Made by a program: the position numbers and the translations under genes. From Asterella californica (taxonomy: Eukaryota > Streptophyta > Marchantiopsida > Marchantiales > Aytoniaceae): a DNA stretch of 64,000 nt. The stretch is taken from positions 3,286,001 to 3,350,000 of the forward strand of contig JAYKYS010000005.1 in the NCBI GenBank assembly GCA_036924285.1, given 5' to 3'. The first letter of the stretch is position 1, and the number at the start of each line of letters is the position of its first letter. This document shows, in pieces, positions 22,376 to 33,300 of this stretch. The notes beneath the pieces were generated by a model. The model was not told the DNA's origin, made no database searches, and saw only the letters and a program-made list of their open reading frames with translations.

Positions 22376-22405
22376 CTGCACACACCCCGCTTGGGATGTG
22401 TGCAG
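22376..22405. repeat. Hairpin ahead of the transposase
   Basis: CTGCACACA and TGTGTGCAG form perfect 9-base arms around a 12-base loop. The second arm ends in CAG after a T-rich stretch and could also serve as a splice acceptor. Confidence 0.35.
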
Positions 22406-22530
22406 GTTTTGCACAAATTAGTTATTGCTATTTTTTCAGTTGTCATTGTTTCTTTTTATTTCTTTTGTTTTATTTCTAGTTGTAGAGATCTTATAGTTAT
22501 AGTGAGGTTCTTGACGAACTCCAGAGACAA

Positions 22531-24647
22531 TATGCCTCTGAGAGTGTGGCCTAGACGTCCAGGGGATCGTCATTTGTCTAGAGGATGTCCCGAGGTACCA
22601 AGAGGGAAGGTGAGAGTGCCAGAGTCGTTGATGACGCGTTATGTGCAGTTGATGCACCTTTTAGGTCCGGGTGCAAGTCACACTGCTGTTTTCCAGTTTC
22701 TTTTTGGGGTTGCTCGTCCTCGCATAGATCATTTGACGAGAGAAGCGACTGCAAGAGCACAGGCCGTCATTGACGAGGAGGCGATACCAGATGTAATGCC
22801 AGAGGAGGGTGATCTGTTGGGGGTTGACGTAACACTAGGAGAGGTTGATTTCGATGCTCCTCTGGAGATACTTCATGCCTTCGGTATTCAAAACACAACT
22901 CAGTCGATAAGAGACTCGATCATGTTTAGTTAGTTAGTTCTAGTTTTTCAAGTACCAAATTATGTGTATATGATGTTGAATGTATATATTTTGCATAACA
23001 CTAGTTGTTTGTTTTTTCTACTTAGGTTTCTACATCACACTCAAACTTGCATACGGTTATATGTGACTCTCAAGTTCCAGTAGGCAATGTGGGTGATTCT
23101 CAAAGATCTACGGCTGTAGAGGTTGAGGAGATAGTGGAGTCATTACCAGTAGATGATTTACCGACATACGGGTTTGTAGGGTTGTCAAGCCTATCCATCA
23201 AACTTGATCGATCAAGTTCAGATGTCCCGCGCAATACACTTATGGGTGGAGATCAACAAAAATGGAGACTTTCTATGGCGTCCCAGATGTAGTACATCGT
23301 AGTTACCATGCTTGGTTGTCAGCTGGATTAGGATACACACAACTGGACAGTGTGTATAGAGAGGTGGGTTTAGCCCCGGTCTCGGAGAGTCATTTCTTCA
23401 AACTTCAGTCCGGCACAGGTAGACGAGTTGGGTGGATCCAAGCAGCATTGGAGAGGTGGGCGGTCGAGAAAGAAGAGGTTCAGTCCCAAGTGATGTCCAA
23501 GCATTTTCCCAATGGCGATGAGGCATCGGTTGAAGGTGAGTGCTTGTGAGTTTCATTGTCTTCGTGATGTGGTGTCACTGATTGCACGAGGGATCACTCC
23601 TGACGAGGTCAGTCATGATGACAAGGCTTCAGTAGATGCTATCTTGCTGAGATACGGGATTGTATCTCAAAAGGACTTATGGCACAAGTGCAAGAATATC
23701 ATCAAGAAGTTTTTGGTAGACGTGGTGAAGAAGAAACGAGCGCCGGGTGGTGTAGAAGATTGTGAAGTTCCAGCAGACTTGGAGCTTCTTACAAAGATCC
23801 AGTTGGTGGGATGGCTTCGAGCTCAAGGTGCATTAGTTACATGGAACAAGCCGACACGAGTTCAGCGAGTGGGAGTGATGCGCGAGATGACCTCGAGTAC
23901 CTCTCTCGGCTCTCGACGGTACATGCTTCCGGAGGTCAACACGCACGGTCTAGCTGACAAGTTGAAAGGATGGATATACACTTGTTGTCAACTGAATGCA
24001 AAGAGGACAAAGTTGATTGATGAGAGATATCCACACGAGGACGACGATGCTGTTTTGCTGTGTAGAGATATCAAGAATGCAGCTGATCACTGGGTCGGTC
24101 AGCATCTAGTTTGCAGATTCCTTGGAGTTGAAACTGACACAAATAGACCTTGTTGTGCATGAGAGGACTCGGGCTTGCAACAAGCCGACAAGTATTATGA
24201 CGAGGGTAAGTCGAACTTCAACTCAAATTTCAGTTAGTGTATGTTTTTTGTGGTGTTTTGCATCTGAGCTCAATGATCACTTCATGTGTAGATTCTCCAA
24301 CGCATCGTGCTATGGTCGCATTTCTTGACAAGCATATTACGTCTGCAAAGATGCGTTTTTATACTCGTGCGAGAGAGAATTATCTTTCGGAGACGTTCAA
24401 CTCAGTCATAAACAAGTTCGCATCAAAACGGATCCACTATGACAAGTCCCATGAGGCACGTCTTGCGGCTTGTGCTATGGACTGGAACGAGAACATTTTG
24501 CGTGAACCACGCATGTCAAGAGAACGACGACCACAAAATACTTATGTGCGGAACAGACCATCGATACGACATTACTTGCCACAGCGCACAACCCAGTGGA
24601 AGACTGAGCTTCGAGGTCTACTATTTGGTGAACAAAGCGAGCAGTGA
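22531..24647 (+). pseudogene. DNA transposase, RNase H-like fold, family unresolved, interrupted
   Basis: The first good Met is MPLRVWPRRPGDRHLSRG (22531). Downstream pieces lie at 23047-23292, 23262-23549, 23512-24162 and 24292-24647. The parts resemble, by eye, large transposases common in invertebrate and algal genomes: a pre-catalytic SESHFFKLQSG segment, KDLWHKCKNIIKKFL (the D.WH..K.I.KK.. signature, near 23680), DHWVGQHL, and SETFNSVINKFASKRIHYDKSHEARLAACAMDWNEN (the KR.HY signature, near 24390). An intron at 24206-24291 (GGGTAAGT donor, TGTAG acceptor) rejoins the frame as DEDSPTHRAMVAFL. A TGA at 24160-24162 before this intron, and frame changes near 23.27 and 23.52 kb, indicate decay. 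The segment expected to hold the first catalytic Asp is not recognisable. Terminal inverted repeats were not found. Confidence 0.6.
24206..24291 (+). other. Probable intron in the transposase
   Basis: The donor GTAAGT and acceptor TGTAG leave the flanking frame continuous (KYYDE then DSPTHRAMVAF). The length is 86 bp. Confidence 0.65.
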
Positions 24648-24861
24648 TTAGTAAGTGATCTATCTTTTTTATCATTCTTATTGTTGTAAAGCAAAAGCTT
24701 TGATTATTGTCATTGGCTAATGATTGTTTATTTTACATTTTCAGGTTGCTACAGATCGATGGTTTCGATGGTATCGATGGTTCAAAACATGACTTTGTCT
24801 CTGGTCCTTTTCTTCCTCTGGCCCATCTAAAGCCTTTTTTCGAGTACGAGTGTTACCCCCA

Positions 24862-24937
24862 CGGACGACGAGGTGGAAAGCAGAGCTGCGTGAGACTTTA
24901 TTTGGTGAACGACCAGCAGACGCTTCGCCATCTCTAA
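24862..24937 (+). repeat. Duplicated transposase C-terminal coding segment
   Basis: The end of the transposase (KTELRGLLFGEQ, 24601-24640) has a diverged copy here (AELRETLFGERPAD). A GTAAGT donor at 24651 and a TTTTCAG acceptor at about 24744 could join them across the stop, as an alternative terminal exon or a 3' untranslated intron. Confidence 0.4.
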
Positions 24938-26015
24938 GGTAAATAATGCCCTTAGTATATTTATTCTAATAATATTTTATAATATGTACTATCTTCTGCA
25001 ATTCAACTGTTACTCAAAATTTTGTATCACTAATATCTAAAACAGCTAAACCAACGTTCTTGTTGTATATTTTCAGGAATGAAGCCACGGAGTAAACATT
25101 GATATATATACTCGTTATTTTTGTTGGTACTTCAAGATCTTTTCTTTGTTGCTTCCCCTTTTTAATCTTTCTTTTTGGTTCTCCTCGTAACAAAAATACT
25201 CATTATTTTTGTTGGATTCTACTCGGAGATTGAAAGAGTAATGCGGGGGTTTAACTCTATTTAATTTAGGATATTTTCTTCTTTCTTCTTCTTTTGCAGA
25301 TGTGGGAATGGTAACTGAATAATAACAATATGTTCATATTTTAGTAGTTAGTCTTTAGGACAAGGTCTTTGTTTCGCTAAGTGTTGGGGTGTAGAGGCGG
25401 CTGCCACGTGTCCTCATGTGTGTGGTCCCAGCGGTTTTTTGGTTATGTGTCGAGGTGTTTATCGTTCACACGTGCGAAACATGGTGTTTTGGTGTGTGGA
25501 GGGTCGAAAATTACCATCTACACAGTGACCTTTTTCTTCCGTGGGGGGATGTTGAGAGTTCTCACGTGGTCTTGTGCCTTGTAATATACAATAACAGAAG
25601 TCTGGAAGTTCCAACTCTCTTGGGTAGAGGAAGTTCGTCATGATCAGTAACAACACGAATCACAGAGTGCAAAGCAACCCAGTGTAAGTTGAGGTTTTCT
25701 TCACATGAGATATAAACGTCCTGTGTCATCAGAGCATTTTGTACAATGACAACTGAAAAAGTAACGATGAGGTGAGCATGTCCATGACTGAAAGGATCAG
25801 CTGTCACCCTTGTTTATACTCACTCACTGCTTGGCAACTGACGGTTTCTTGAAGTGGATACCAGTATATAGGGGTGGGGACGATCGTAACAGACGTTTTC
25901 AGGAGAAACATGTCACAAACTGTGAGTAGAAACCATCTTTTGCAGCTCTAAGCATGGGAGTAAGAAGAGAGCCAAAAGTAAAAGAAGATGTAAGTCTGGA
26001 ACTTCGAATTCAAAG
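24938..26015. other. Spacer, no gene recognised
   Basis: T-rich to 25380, then higher GC. Frames of 65-88 codons on both strands overlap one another with no recognisable motif. Confidence 0.4.
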
Positions 26016-26020
26016 GTGCC

Positions 26021-26120
26021 ATTCACATTACGTATCGCATTCTGCAATTCACATTACGTATCGCATTTCGCTGCGTTCTTCATCGTTGCAAGAGCCAAGA
26101 TATCCGTTGCTGAGAGTCGT
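26021..26120 (-). pseudogene. 5.8S rRNA fragment, antisense, with internal tandem duplication
   Basis: Read on the minus strand from 26120, the sequence follows the 5' half of eukaryotic 5.8S rRNA: ACGACTCTCAGCAACGGATA, then TCTTGGCTCTTGCAACGATG, then AAGAACGCAGCGAAATGCGA, then TACGTAATGTGAATTGCAG. The GATACGTARTGTGAATTG variant is the form I associate with bryophytes and green algae. The block ATTCACATTACGTATCGCATT occurs twice, at 26021 and 26047 (26-bp period). The second half of 5.8S is absent. GC-richer sequence at 26121-26400 may be old ITS1. This is a displaced rDNA fragment and not a functional gene. Confidence 0.8.
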
Positions 26121-27360
26121 AAGATTTTTGTTTGGAATTGCTTCAAAGAAACCACCACCGAATCCACGGGATCCTCCTTCCAGTCCCAATGCCTTCGCCC
26201 GAATTGCCAGTTTCAGGTAAGGCAAGAGAAGGAAAGAGATCCTCCGACCGGAAACGTTCACCGAATTCGCGGGCTCCTCCTTCCATCCCAAGGCCCTCCT
26301 CTGAAACTACGTTTGTTCCGAAGAAGGCAAGAGGGGCATGCAGAACCCAAACCATTGGGTTCTGCATGGAACTGATGCAGCTTTCTCAAACTCCTGAACT
26401 TACCTGAACTCGTCGCGGAGGTCAGAGATCGATCGACCGATCTCCGGACTCAGGACGACATTATCGGGATATTTTGATTCTGTTTCGATTGCTGTGAAGT
26501 TCACTCAACCTGCAACGAAACTGTGCCAACATTTACTTGTCCACGAATCACCCGTACATGATCCAGAAGAGTAAGCAGTTCAAATCATCTCCACGGTACC
26601 TGCCTTCTCGGACATCGAAAATGACTAGTCCATTCAACGTAGACTCCGCTCAAAGAGAAACTCTTATCAGAGTGGGTAATCGGCACAACACTTGCATCAC
26701 TGCGTGTACGTAACAACGATATCGAATGTACAGAAGACACTGACGAAGACTGAACATTCACTCTGGCTCGGGATCAAGACGAGAAAAGTCTCTCCCATTT
26801 ATTCCCACATCGCTTTCAACCCTCAGAATTATGACAGTAAAGTATTTCATTCAAGATACAGCAAGAAAGGAGTTAATCCGCAACACAATACAGAATAGCA
26901 AAACTGTAAAGGCTGTGAATCACAACACCAAGTAGCCCATGCAAAGGAATACCACGAATGTCTGCTAAACTAGTTCAAGGTTAAATGGACAACTTCTCTT
27001 GCCTTACCTGAAACAGGAGACGCAAATCGCATTCGGCGAGTGTGCTTTTCTATCACCCATCATATTCAGGACCGAAGGGGGATCCAGTTTGCCTTTTCTC
27101 TGCGTCCAGATGCAGTAAAACAGAGTGATTCTAAAGCAACATTCTAAAACAACAGTGAATTTACATGAAGATGACAGTTTGAAAATTACCCAAAATGACA
27201 GTTTGAAAGCACCTTCGATGGGAATTGAACCATCTTGCTGGCCATCCCAGCGAAGGTTCACTCCCCTCAGCAAGAGGGGAGGAGGCCCAAGCCAAAAAAA
27301 CCACTGTAAACAAAAGCACTTGTAACAAAAGACAAGGTAAAGTGGACAGGAAAACAAATA
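26121..27360. other. Spacer, possibly with ITS remnant
   Basis: 26121-26400 lies where ITS1 would be if the rDNA fragment were longer, but spacers evolve too fast to recognise by eye. A near-inverted pair GCAGAACCCAA/TTGGGTTCTGC sits at about 26339-26364. Nothing else was recognised. Confidence 0.4.
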
Positions 27361-27363
27361 AAA

Positions 27364-27807
27364 TCAAGGAATGTACCCTACATGTATCTCGCCCGCCTCC
27401 TCCCAAGTCCATTGGACAGCAGACTGTAAACACTCTGGAAACGGTTTCCTCTTAGACCATCCGGCAGCGTAAGACAACTGCTTGTAGACCTGGAATCGTT
27501 CTCTCCTAGGTTCACTCTCGGACCAGGAATAACAAGCTGCCATAAAAAATGTATCCACCTCCATCTCTAAAGAGGCAGCAAACATCTCACATGCATCACT
27601 GAAATGTGGATACAGCTCTCGCAACCGATCAAGACTCACTAGTTTCGCAAAGCGTCTCGGTTCTCCGTCCGCATCTGTTCCTGGCCAAGAAAATTTCCAA
27701 ACGTCCTCCAGTACAGAATCAAATCTCGCTTTGCTCCAGACATCCTGCACGGAGTTCATGCGTGTCTCAAATATATACTTGGCACCTCCGTCCATGAGAG
27801 TAACCAC
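27364..27807 (-). CDS. Hypothetical protein, 147 residues
   Basis: The longest non-repetitive unassigned frame here. The composition is protein-like: Trp-rich (KFSWPGTDADGEPRRF, YSWSESEPRRERFQVYKQ, QWTWEEAGEIHVGYIP), with acidic and aromatic residues spread evenly and no low-complexity run. There is no signal peptide, membrane segment or motif that I recognise. A second in-frame Met opens MNSVQDVWSKARFD, a plausible alternative start. It may be the last exon of a longer gene, since sequence to 28250 on the same strand has further open frames. No neighbour suggests a role. It might also be a retroelement fragment. Confidence 0.4.
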   Translation of the reverse strand: MVTLMDGGAKYIFETRMNSVQDVWSKARFDSVLEDVWKFSWPGTDADGEPRRFAKLVSLDRLRELYPHFSDACEMFAASLEMEVDTFFMAACYSWSESEPRRERFQVYKQLSYAAGWSKRKPFPECLQSAVQWTWEEAGEIHVGYIP

Positions 27808-28123
27808 TCAGGAAAGTTTTTGACACAGTCCAAAGTTACTCCTGCAAACTGTGGTCACCTCGCTGAGAAAATACTACAGAGCAATATACATCGCATCCCT
27901 GCCACCGAGAGGGCATGGTGAAAGAAGCCAAAACACGTTGCAATAATCGACAAGACCAGCGGGGTGAGTAAACTCAGTAAACAACGATTACAAAATGAAG
28001 CCAAATGCAAACATCACCGCACGACAAAAGACACAACAACAGAGCCCCTCCGAAGATAAGACGCCGCCATCCTCATAGAGTTGAAAAGGAAGTCTCGTTC
28101 GTACAGCCGGTCTCACACACAAC

Positions 28124-28212
28124 ACTCTCAGGCTCAGCCGACCCCACACACGAAGACTCTCGGGCTCAGCACACACAAAGACTCTCAGGCTCAGCCGACC
28201 CCACACACACAG
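28124..28212. repeat. Short tandem repeat, three units
   Basis: Units starting ACTCTCAGGCTCAGC at 28124, 28156 and 28181 have lengths of about 32, 25 and 32. The middle one lacks the CCGACCCC part. Confidence 0.65.
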
Positions 28213-28976
28213 GATGAACCCTAGCAGATACGCCGAGAAGTGAGTCAAGCGCGGTCCGGCGTCCTGGCGAAAATTGGCTACAGTGACAAAAGGGCCGTCC
28301 GCGTGTGAGCTGGCCCCTTTTATACCAATAGTTGTGGTTTAAAGTCGTTGTGATTGCTTACATATGATTGAGTTTTGACAACTCTTATTCATACAATGTC
28401 CAATCGAACAGAATTAGGATCCTAGAGACGAACAAGAATTCTTTGATCGATTCAAGACCAAGTCGTAATAAAGTTGAGAGAAGAGTGTCATGATCAAGTC
28501 CGAATGTGAGCTTAGAGTGGCCAAAGTTTATGACATGTTCCAAGAGAAGTGATTCTGCAAGAAAACGATTGGCTGAGTATGACAATTTGATTGTAAGTTA
28601 CAGAAACTATGTTAAATCAAATATGTTCAGGGGTATGCTGGGTTGAGTCGCCTCTTACATTTTTATCCTTGGTGGCTTTCTAAGTGTACGATGTAAGAGT
28701 TAAGACAATAAATAATGTTCACATGAAATGACGATCTTTGGTTTACAGGGTTCTTAACTTATACCCCAACACCACCTTGTTCATCCACACTTATGGGTTA
28801 CGTCAAGATGTGCTGGGTTAACACATATTAGTAAGAGAGAAATTTAATTTTTGATAATAATTAATATTAATATATTTTATAATATTTACACATTTCTTGA
28901 GAAAAAAAGATTCGATGTACAAGGCCGTGGGAGAGGATATTATAAAATATACAAAGAGTACTAAGTTAGTATTTGA
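28213..28976. other. Spacer, nothing recognised
   Basis: AT-rich toward the right; no supported gene. The minus-strand frame at 28385-28585 has no motif. Confidence 0.4.
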
Positions 28977-30887
28977 GAAATTTTAAATTGCAACACAGAG
29001 AGAGGCGAACAAGGTACCTCAAGAGGTATCCCGCTCGCTTTTCATCGTTCCCGTTCCCGGACTATCCGGGAAGCCTAAACAGGAGAGATTTAAGACTCCC
29101 TGTTAGGAGGTATCGGTTGCTATACAAGGAGTTTTACTCATTGTCGTAAGTCTTTTGGACAGATACGGATGAAGTGGAAGTGGAATACCTATTAAGGTAC
29201 CCTGTTGTCCAGTTAAATCAGTTCAGCTCGAACCCGTACTAGTTCTTGGAGTAGGAATGCTTACACTTACTTTAATTGTATTTTAACACGACTCGTCTTA
29301 TGATCTTTAAAATTAAAATATATTTTTCTATTTTGCAGTGGTCATATCACTGGCTTCGCAGCGGTTCTAGCATGCTCGTATTATTATTTGTAATATTTTC
29401 TTTTATTTTCTTTTGATGTATTTATATTTATATTATTATATTTTCCCTCTTTTGTTTTAATAAATAGTAAAACCTAAGAAGTTTATAAAACAGAACCACA
29501 TAATATTCTTTTGAAATGTAAAATATTATTATTTTAGAAAAAAACGCTAACCGCATAATCTTTGAAATGCAGAAGTGACTAAAACAACACAATTAATCCC
29601 AAAGAAAATTAAATTAGTAAAGCATTGAACCACTTTATTTGAATAGAAATGTTTAACTGCAGATTAGAAATGCCAAACCACCAAAACTGGACAAGGAACT
29701 GAATTGTGGAACTGGTTCTTCACTTTGGTTCCTTTGCTGGTTTCTGTACATGTTTTGAATTTTTCATCATAATGATATTTGAAAAATATTATATATGAGA
29801 AAAGTCAAGAAAAGTATTCTATTTGTGTGTCTACTTTTTAGAGAACTATTCATTCAAAAGAGACTCTTTAGTTTTTAGGTTTGAATTTGCGTCATCAAAA
29901 GATCATAAAATTAAAAATATAGAATACTGAGATGAGTTATTAGTCTTATTACGTAATTAACTTTTTTTATACGTATATCATTTGAAGTTTAGATCCGATA
30001 CGATAAAATAATCACATGATCATTCAGATACCTTTAATTCTCTCTGATTTCCATAACTCGCTAAATATGAACATTATATCCGAAATTTGGTCTCATGATC
30101 TCCCTACAGGTCCAAGGCCTGATCCAGTGGACTCATGCAACAGGGTGATAACTGAGACCCCTATTATTTTCTCTTTCTTATTTCTATTATCCGGGACGCC
30201 TAAACAGGGGAGTCTCAAGGCTCTATTATCCGGGACGCCTAAAGAGGAGAGCCTTGAGACTCCTCATTACGTTCTCTTTCTTATTTCTATATTACAAAGG
30301 CTGCGTCGACATGGACCTGTCACGTTGTTCAAAATGTGTAGACACAAGTAGCCATATTATCGATGTAAGTGGTGATTGGTGTAATAATAAAACTACTATA
30401 CTCCGTTCGAAAGAAAAGGAAAATAACAAGGAGCTCCGCTTGCAATGGAATCGCGTGTCTATGCGTTAGCTATTTTCCGGATCTATCGTTTTCCTCGTCT
30501 TTTCCGTTATTCACAACGAATCCATCCGTCCGTTTCGTTACACGGGAAAAAATCCCCCTTCCCGGTTTTCACAATCGACGTATGCAAACAACAAAAATTT
30601 ACCATACAACCGACGTAAGGAGAAGGGTACGTTCTTCTGGTATCCCAAGAAAACGTTAGAGTACCACCTGGCAGCAATGAGCAAGCGTCTGAAGCTATCG
30701 TCCTCCACTCGTACTTATTGTCTGTGCCAAGGCTGGGAAACTGCTCAGTGCGTTTCAATGCCCAAACCAACAAGGAAGAACATTCAAACGAGTAGGAAGA
30801 GAATAAAAGCAAGCATGAATTCTAGTTTGGAAACCGTGAACTTCCTTCTCGGAACTCGTATTCAGTTTCTTCCTCGATAAGAATCAC
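28977..30887. repeat. Segmental duplication, copy A
   Basis: This 1.91-kb block is repeated in the same orientation at 41905-43821 at very high identity. The right-hand 1 kb looks essentially identical; the left-hand part carries scattered substitutions and small indels. It includes the 3' flank of P450 copy 2. Inside are a GC-richer section with small hairpins (GGTACCTC/GAGGTATCC at about 29011-29031), a doubled CTATTATCCGGGACGCCTAAA block (30184 and 30223), and the inverted pair GAGTCTCAAGGCTCT / AGAGCCTTGAGACTC (30210-30224, 30248-30262). Open frames at 30016-30351 and 30369-30659 are identical in both copies only because the duplication is recent. Confidence 0.92.
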
Positions 30888-30948
30888 GTTCGGTATGTGC
30901 TGGTTGCCAGAAATTTACGAAACATGATACCCCTCAGTGTGCGATTTT

Positions 30949-32412
30949 CTATACTGATCGGGGACGCGCACAGAGAACACTCTCGCGATCACTTTCAACT
31001 TTCTTAGCACTGGATGGCTTTCGCCATTCAAATGCCTGAACCATGCGCGCAATAGACACACTCGTCAGGAGAATAGCCACCTGATATCCTGGACAAGCTC
31101 TCCTCCCTGCACTGAAAGGCAAGAAGCTGAAATCTCGTGTCCCGAGGAAGTCCAGATCATTCTCCAGAAACCGCTCCGGTCTGAAAGCCAAGGGGTCAGA
31201 CCAACGAGTCGGATCGTGATGATGAGCTTCCAAGCCGAAGAAAATAATTGCGTCAGTTGGAATTTCGTAGCCCCCGAGCTCCCGCCGTTCGGAAGTTGCG
31301 TGGGGAAGGGTTACTGGTGCAGCAGGGTACCTCCTGAAACTCTCTTTGACTACAGCTGATAGATAGGGAAGGTCAGGAAGATCCGACTCATCCACGGACC
31401 TGTTCCCCACCTTCGCTTCTATCTCTTGAAACAGTTTCGTCTGAACTTCTGGATGTTCGGTCAACGCAGCCATTGCCCTCGCAACGGATTGGGTGACGGT
31501 CTGGACCGAACCATTCATGATTTCACAACAAAGACTCACGAGGACTGACCTCCTGTTCGCGACTGGAAACTGCTCCTCCAATTGAAACAGACTTTCACAG
31601 TAATTACCAGCCATGACGCTGTCATCACCTTGCAGAGTTCGCAGTCTGTCGATGATGGGCCCCAACAACTCCTGGCTTCTTGCATGACACGCCTCCATAA
31701 GTTGACGAGATCTTCTCTCGAAAATTCTGTAGAAACTGATGTGGTCTCCCAGACGGAAACGCAAAGTAATCTGAAATCTCAGCGTCACGACGCGGGTTAT
31801 CTCCTGCACCAAATCATCTTCCAGCTCCACACCCAAGACCAGGACGAGTACAAACTTCATGAGGCGATAGCGCACGATGGAGCTCACGTTCACTTCAGCC
31901 ACACCGTCATCCGAATTTGCTTTTGTTTTAACAGCGCTGATTATATCTCCATAGGCGGCATCCCGGAGTTGTTTATAAGCTCTGAGTCTTGCTGGACCGA
32001 GCATATGAGTCATGACATTCTTCCGGAGGGTGGACGTCCACGGACCTTCGGAGGTGTTCAGTGTACGAAAGCCGTTGCTGATATGCTCCTGAGACGCGAG
32101 TTTGATCCTATTGGCAAAGAATAAACCTTGTTTCACCAGAGCATCGTATGTAAGAGCCGGATCAGTGACGAAGATTACAGGTCTTCTCCCGATCCAGAGC
32201 GTGGTAATGTTCCCGTACTTCGCCTGCAGTTCCCTCGCTATCGCCGCCAGGTCCGATCCCACGCTCCTCATCTGAAGAAAGCTCCCGACTATCGGCCATG
32301 GTGCAGGCCCTGGAGGAAGTCTTTTGCTGCGCAACCACGAGAAGTACCACCAGTGGAATGCAAGCGATGCAGCGACAATTGCCAGTGTCGTGAATGCTAG
32401 CAACAGACTCAT
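30949..32412 (-). CDS. Cytochrome P450, plant A-type, copy 2 (CYP77/CYP89-like)
   Basis: A 487-residue intronless paralogue of the gene at 12676-14115. The membrane anchor is at 4-28, hinge RLPPGPAPWPIVGS at 31-44, WTSTLR at 125-130, K-helix ESFR at 357-360, FRPERF at 410-415 and heme loop FSAGRRACPG at 433-442 with Cys440. The I-helix reads NGSVQTV (300-306): the acidic residue is Gln and the preceding Thr is Val, so both paralogues carry the same unusual Gln. Differences from copy 1 cluster at 235-250, 285-320 and the C-terminus, in or near substrate-contact regions, with the ends alignable only at CAR-RSV. All frames are intact. The 3' end lies only about 60 bp from the duplicated block at 28977-30887. 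Confidence 0.9.
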   Translation of the reverse strand: MSLLLAFTTLAIVAASLAFHWWYFSWLRSKRLPPGPAPWPIVGSFLQMRSVGSDLAAIARELQAKYGNITTLWIGRRPVIFVTDPALTYDALVKQGLFFANRIKLASQEHISNGFRTLNTSEGPWTSTLRKNVMTHMLGPARLRAYKQLRDAAYGDIISAVKTKANSDDGVAEVNVSSIVRYRLMKFVLVLVLGVELEDDLVQEITRVVTLRFQITLRFRLGDHISFYRIFERRSRQLMEACHARSQELLGPIIDRLRTLQGDDSVMAGNYCESLFQLEEQFPVANRRSVLVSLCCEIMNGSVQTVTQSVARAMAALTEHPEVQTKLFQEIEAKVGNRSVDESDLPDLPYLSAVVKESFRRYPAAPVTLPHATSERRELGGYEIPTDAIIFFGLEAHHHDPTRWSDPLAFRPERFLENDLDFLGTRDFSFLPFSAGRRACPGYQVAILLTSVSIARMVQAFEWRKPSSAKKVESDRESVLCARPRSV

Positions 32413-33300
32413 AGTACGTTTATCTCGATTCTACGGGAAGTCTGAACGTTTTGGTTCGAGCCGCTTGAACACTTCTAACAAACGCAATCTGAACCGACAA
32501 AATCCCCTCTGCACATTGGAAATCTTTCTGGTATATACTGTCCCCCCTTCTCTTCCGGGAATTCCGGATCCGTTAAAGTACGTAATATACAACTGGAGTC
32601 TCACATCCCACTGAATGCTTTTATCCGTTTGATTCTAGATCTCTTCTAGAACGATAACGCTAACATGAAGTTTCAATTTCATCGAAACGAGTATTTCTTT
32701 CTGCAGAAGATACACTCAACCCTCAAGCTCTTACGAGGAAATGACACTCAAGAATTCGAAGGTACTGCGACTAAAGTCTTCACATGAAGAACAATGCACA
32801 TCAGCAGCTGCTACACTGATAGGTGGTTAATCCTAGGCATCTGCGACACACTTTTCTCACTTTAAGAATTTAAACAGAACTCACAAGCGGAGCCAGAGCT
32901 GCATAATGGAACAGTAAGATAACCTGACAATCACATCACTGATTTTGAATAGTTATAATGATTCTCTGACCAGATTAGCACTAACTAACTTCCGTAATAG
33001 CAAAGAAAAGATTATCTATCTGTGAATCACCACACTTTCTGCTGCAGCCCGCGTGAAACTTCGGTAATAGCAAAGAAAAGATTATCTATCTGTGGATCAC
33101 CACACTTTCTGCTGCAGCCCGCGTGAAAGGGAGAGAGCAAGATAACCCGATCATCTTCAGAGAAACTGCTTCAGGTCCTTCCCATCAGTTTTGATCCATC
33201 GCTCGGAGAGAACCCAGCCGGATCGACCCGAGAACCCAGCTCGATATCAACCGGCAACTGCCAATTGGATGACAATATCATGCGAGTACAGCGGCTACTG
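32413..33300. promoter_or_regulatory. 5' flank of P450 copy 2 with 2 x 70-bp tandem repeat
   Basis: It aligns in blocks with the 5' flank of P450 copy 1 (14116-14900). In gene direction, CAGTATATACCAG about 120 bp upstream of the ATG (32531-32543) is a possible TATA element; copy 1 has different sequence there. A 70-bp unit with TAATAGCAAAGAAAAGATTA and the CACCACACTTTCTGCTGCAG block occurs at 32991-33060 and 33061-33127. The copy 1 flank has a single diverged counterpart near 14770. Confidence 0.5.

Noticed and set aside
27215..27300. Possible third SINE or tRNA relic (GGTTCAATTCCC on the minus strand)
   Set aside because: The A-box to B-box distance is too short for a tRNA, and it does not align with the SINE at 9015-9206 beyond short G-rich runs.
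30016..30659. Open frames identical in both segmental duplication copies, suggesting conserved genes
   Set aside because: Identity reflects recent duplication. Non-coding sequence around them is equally identical, and no domain is recognisable.
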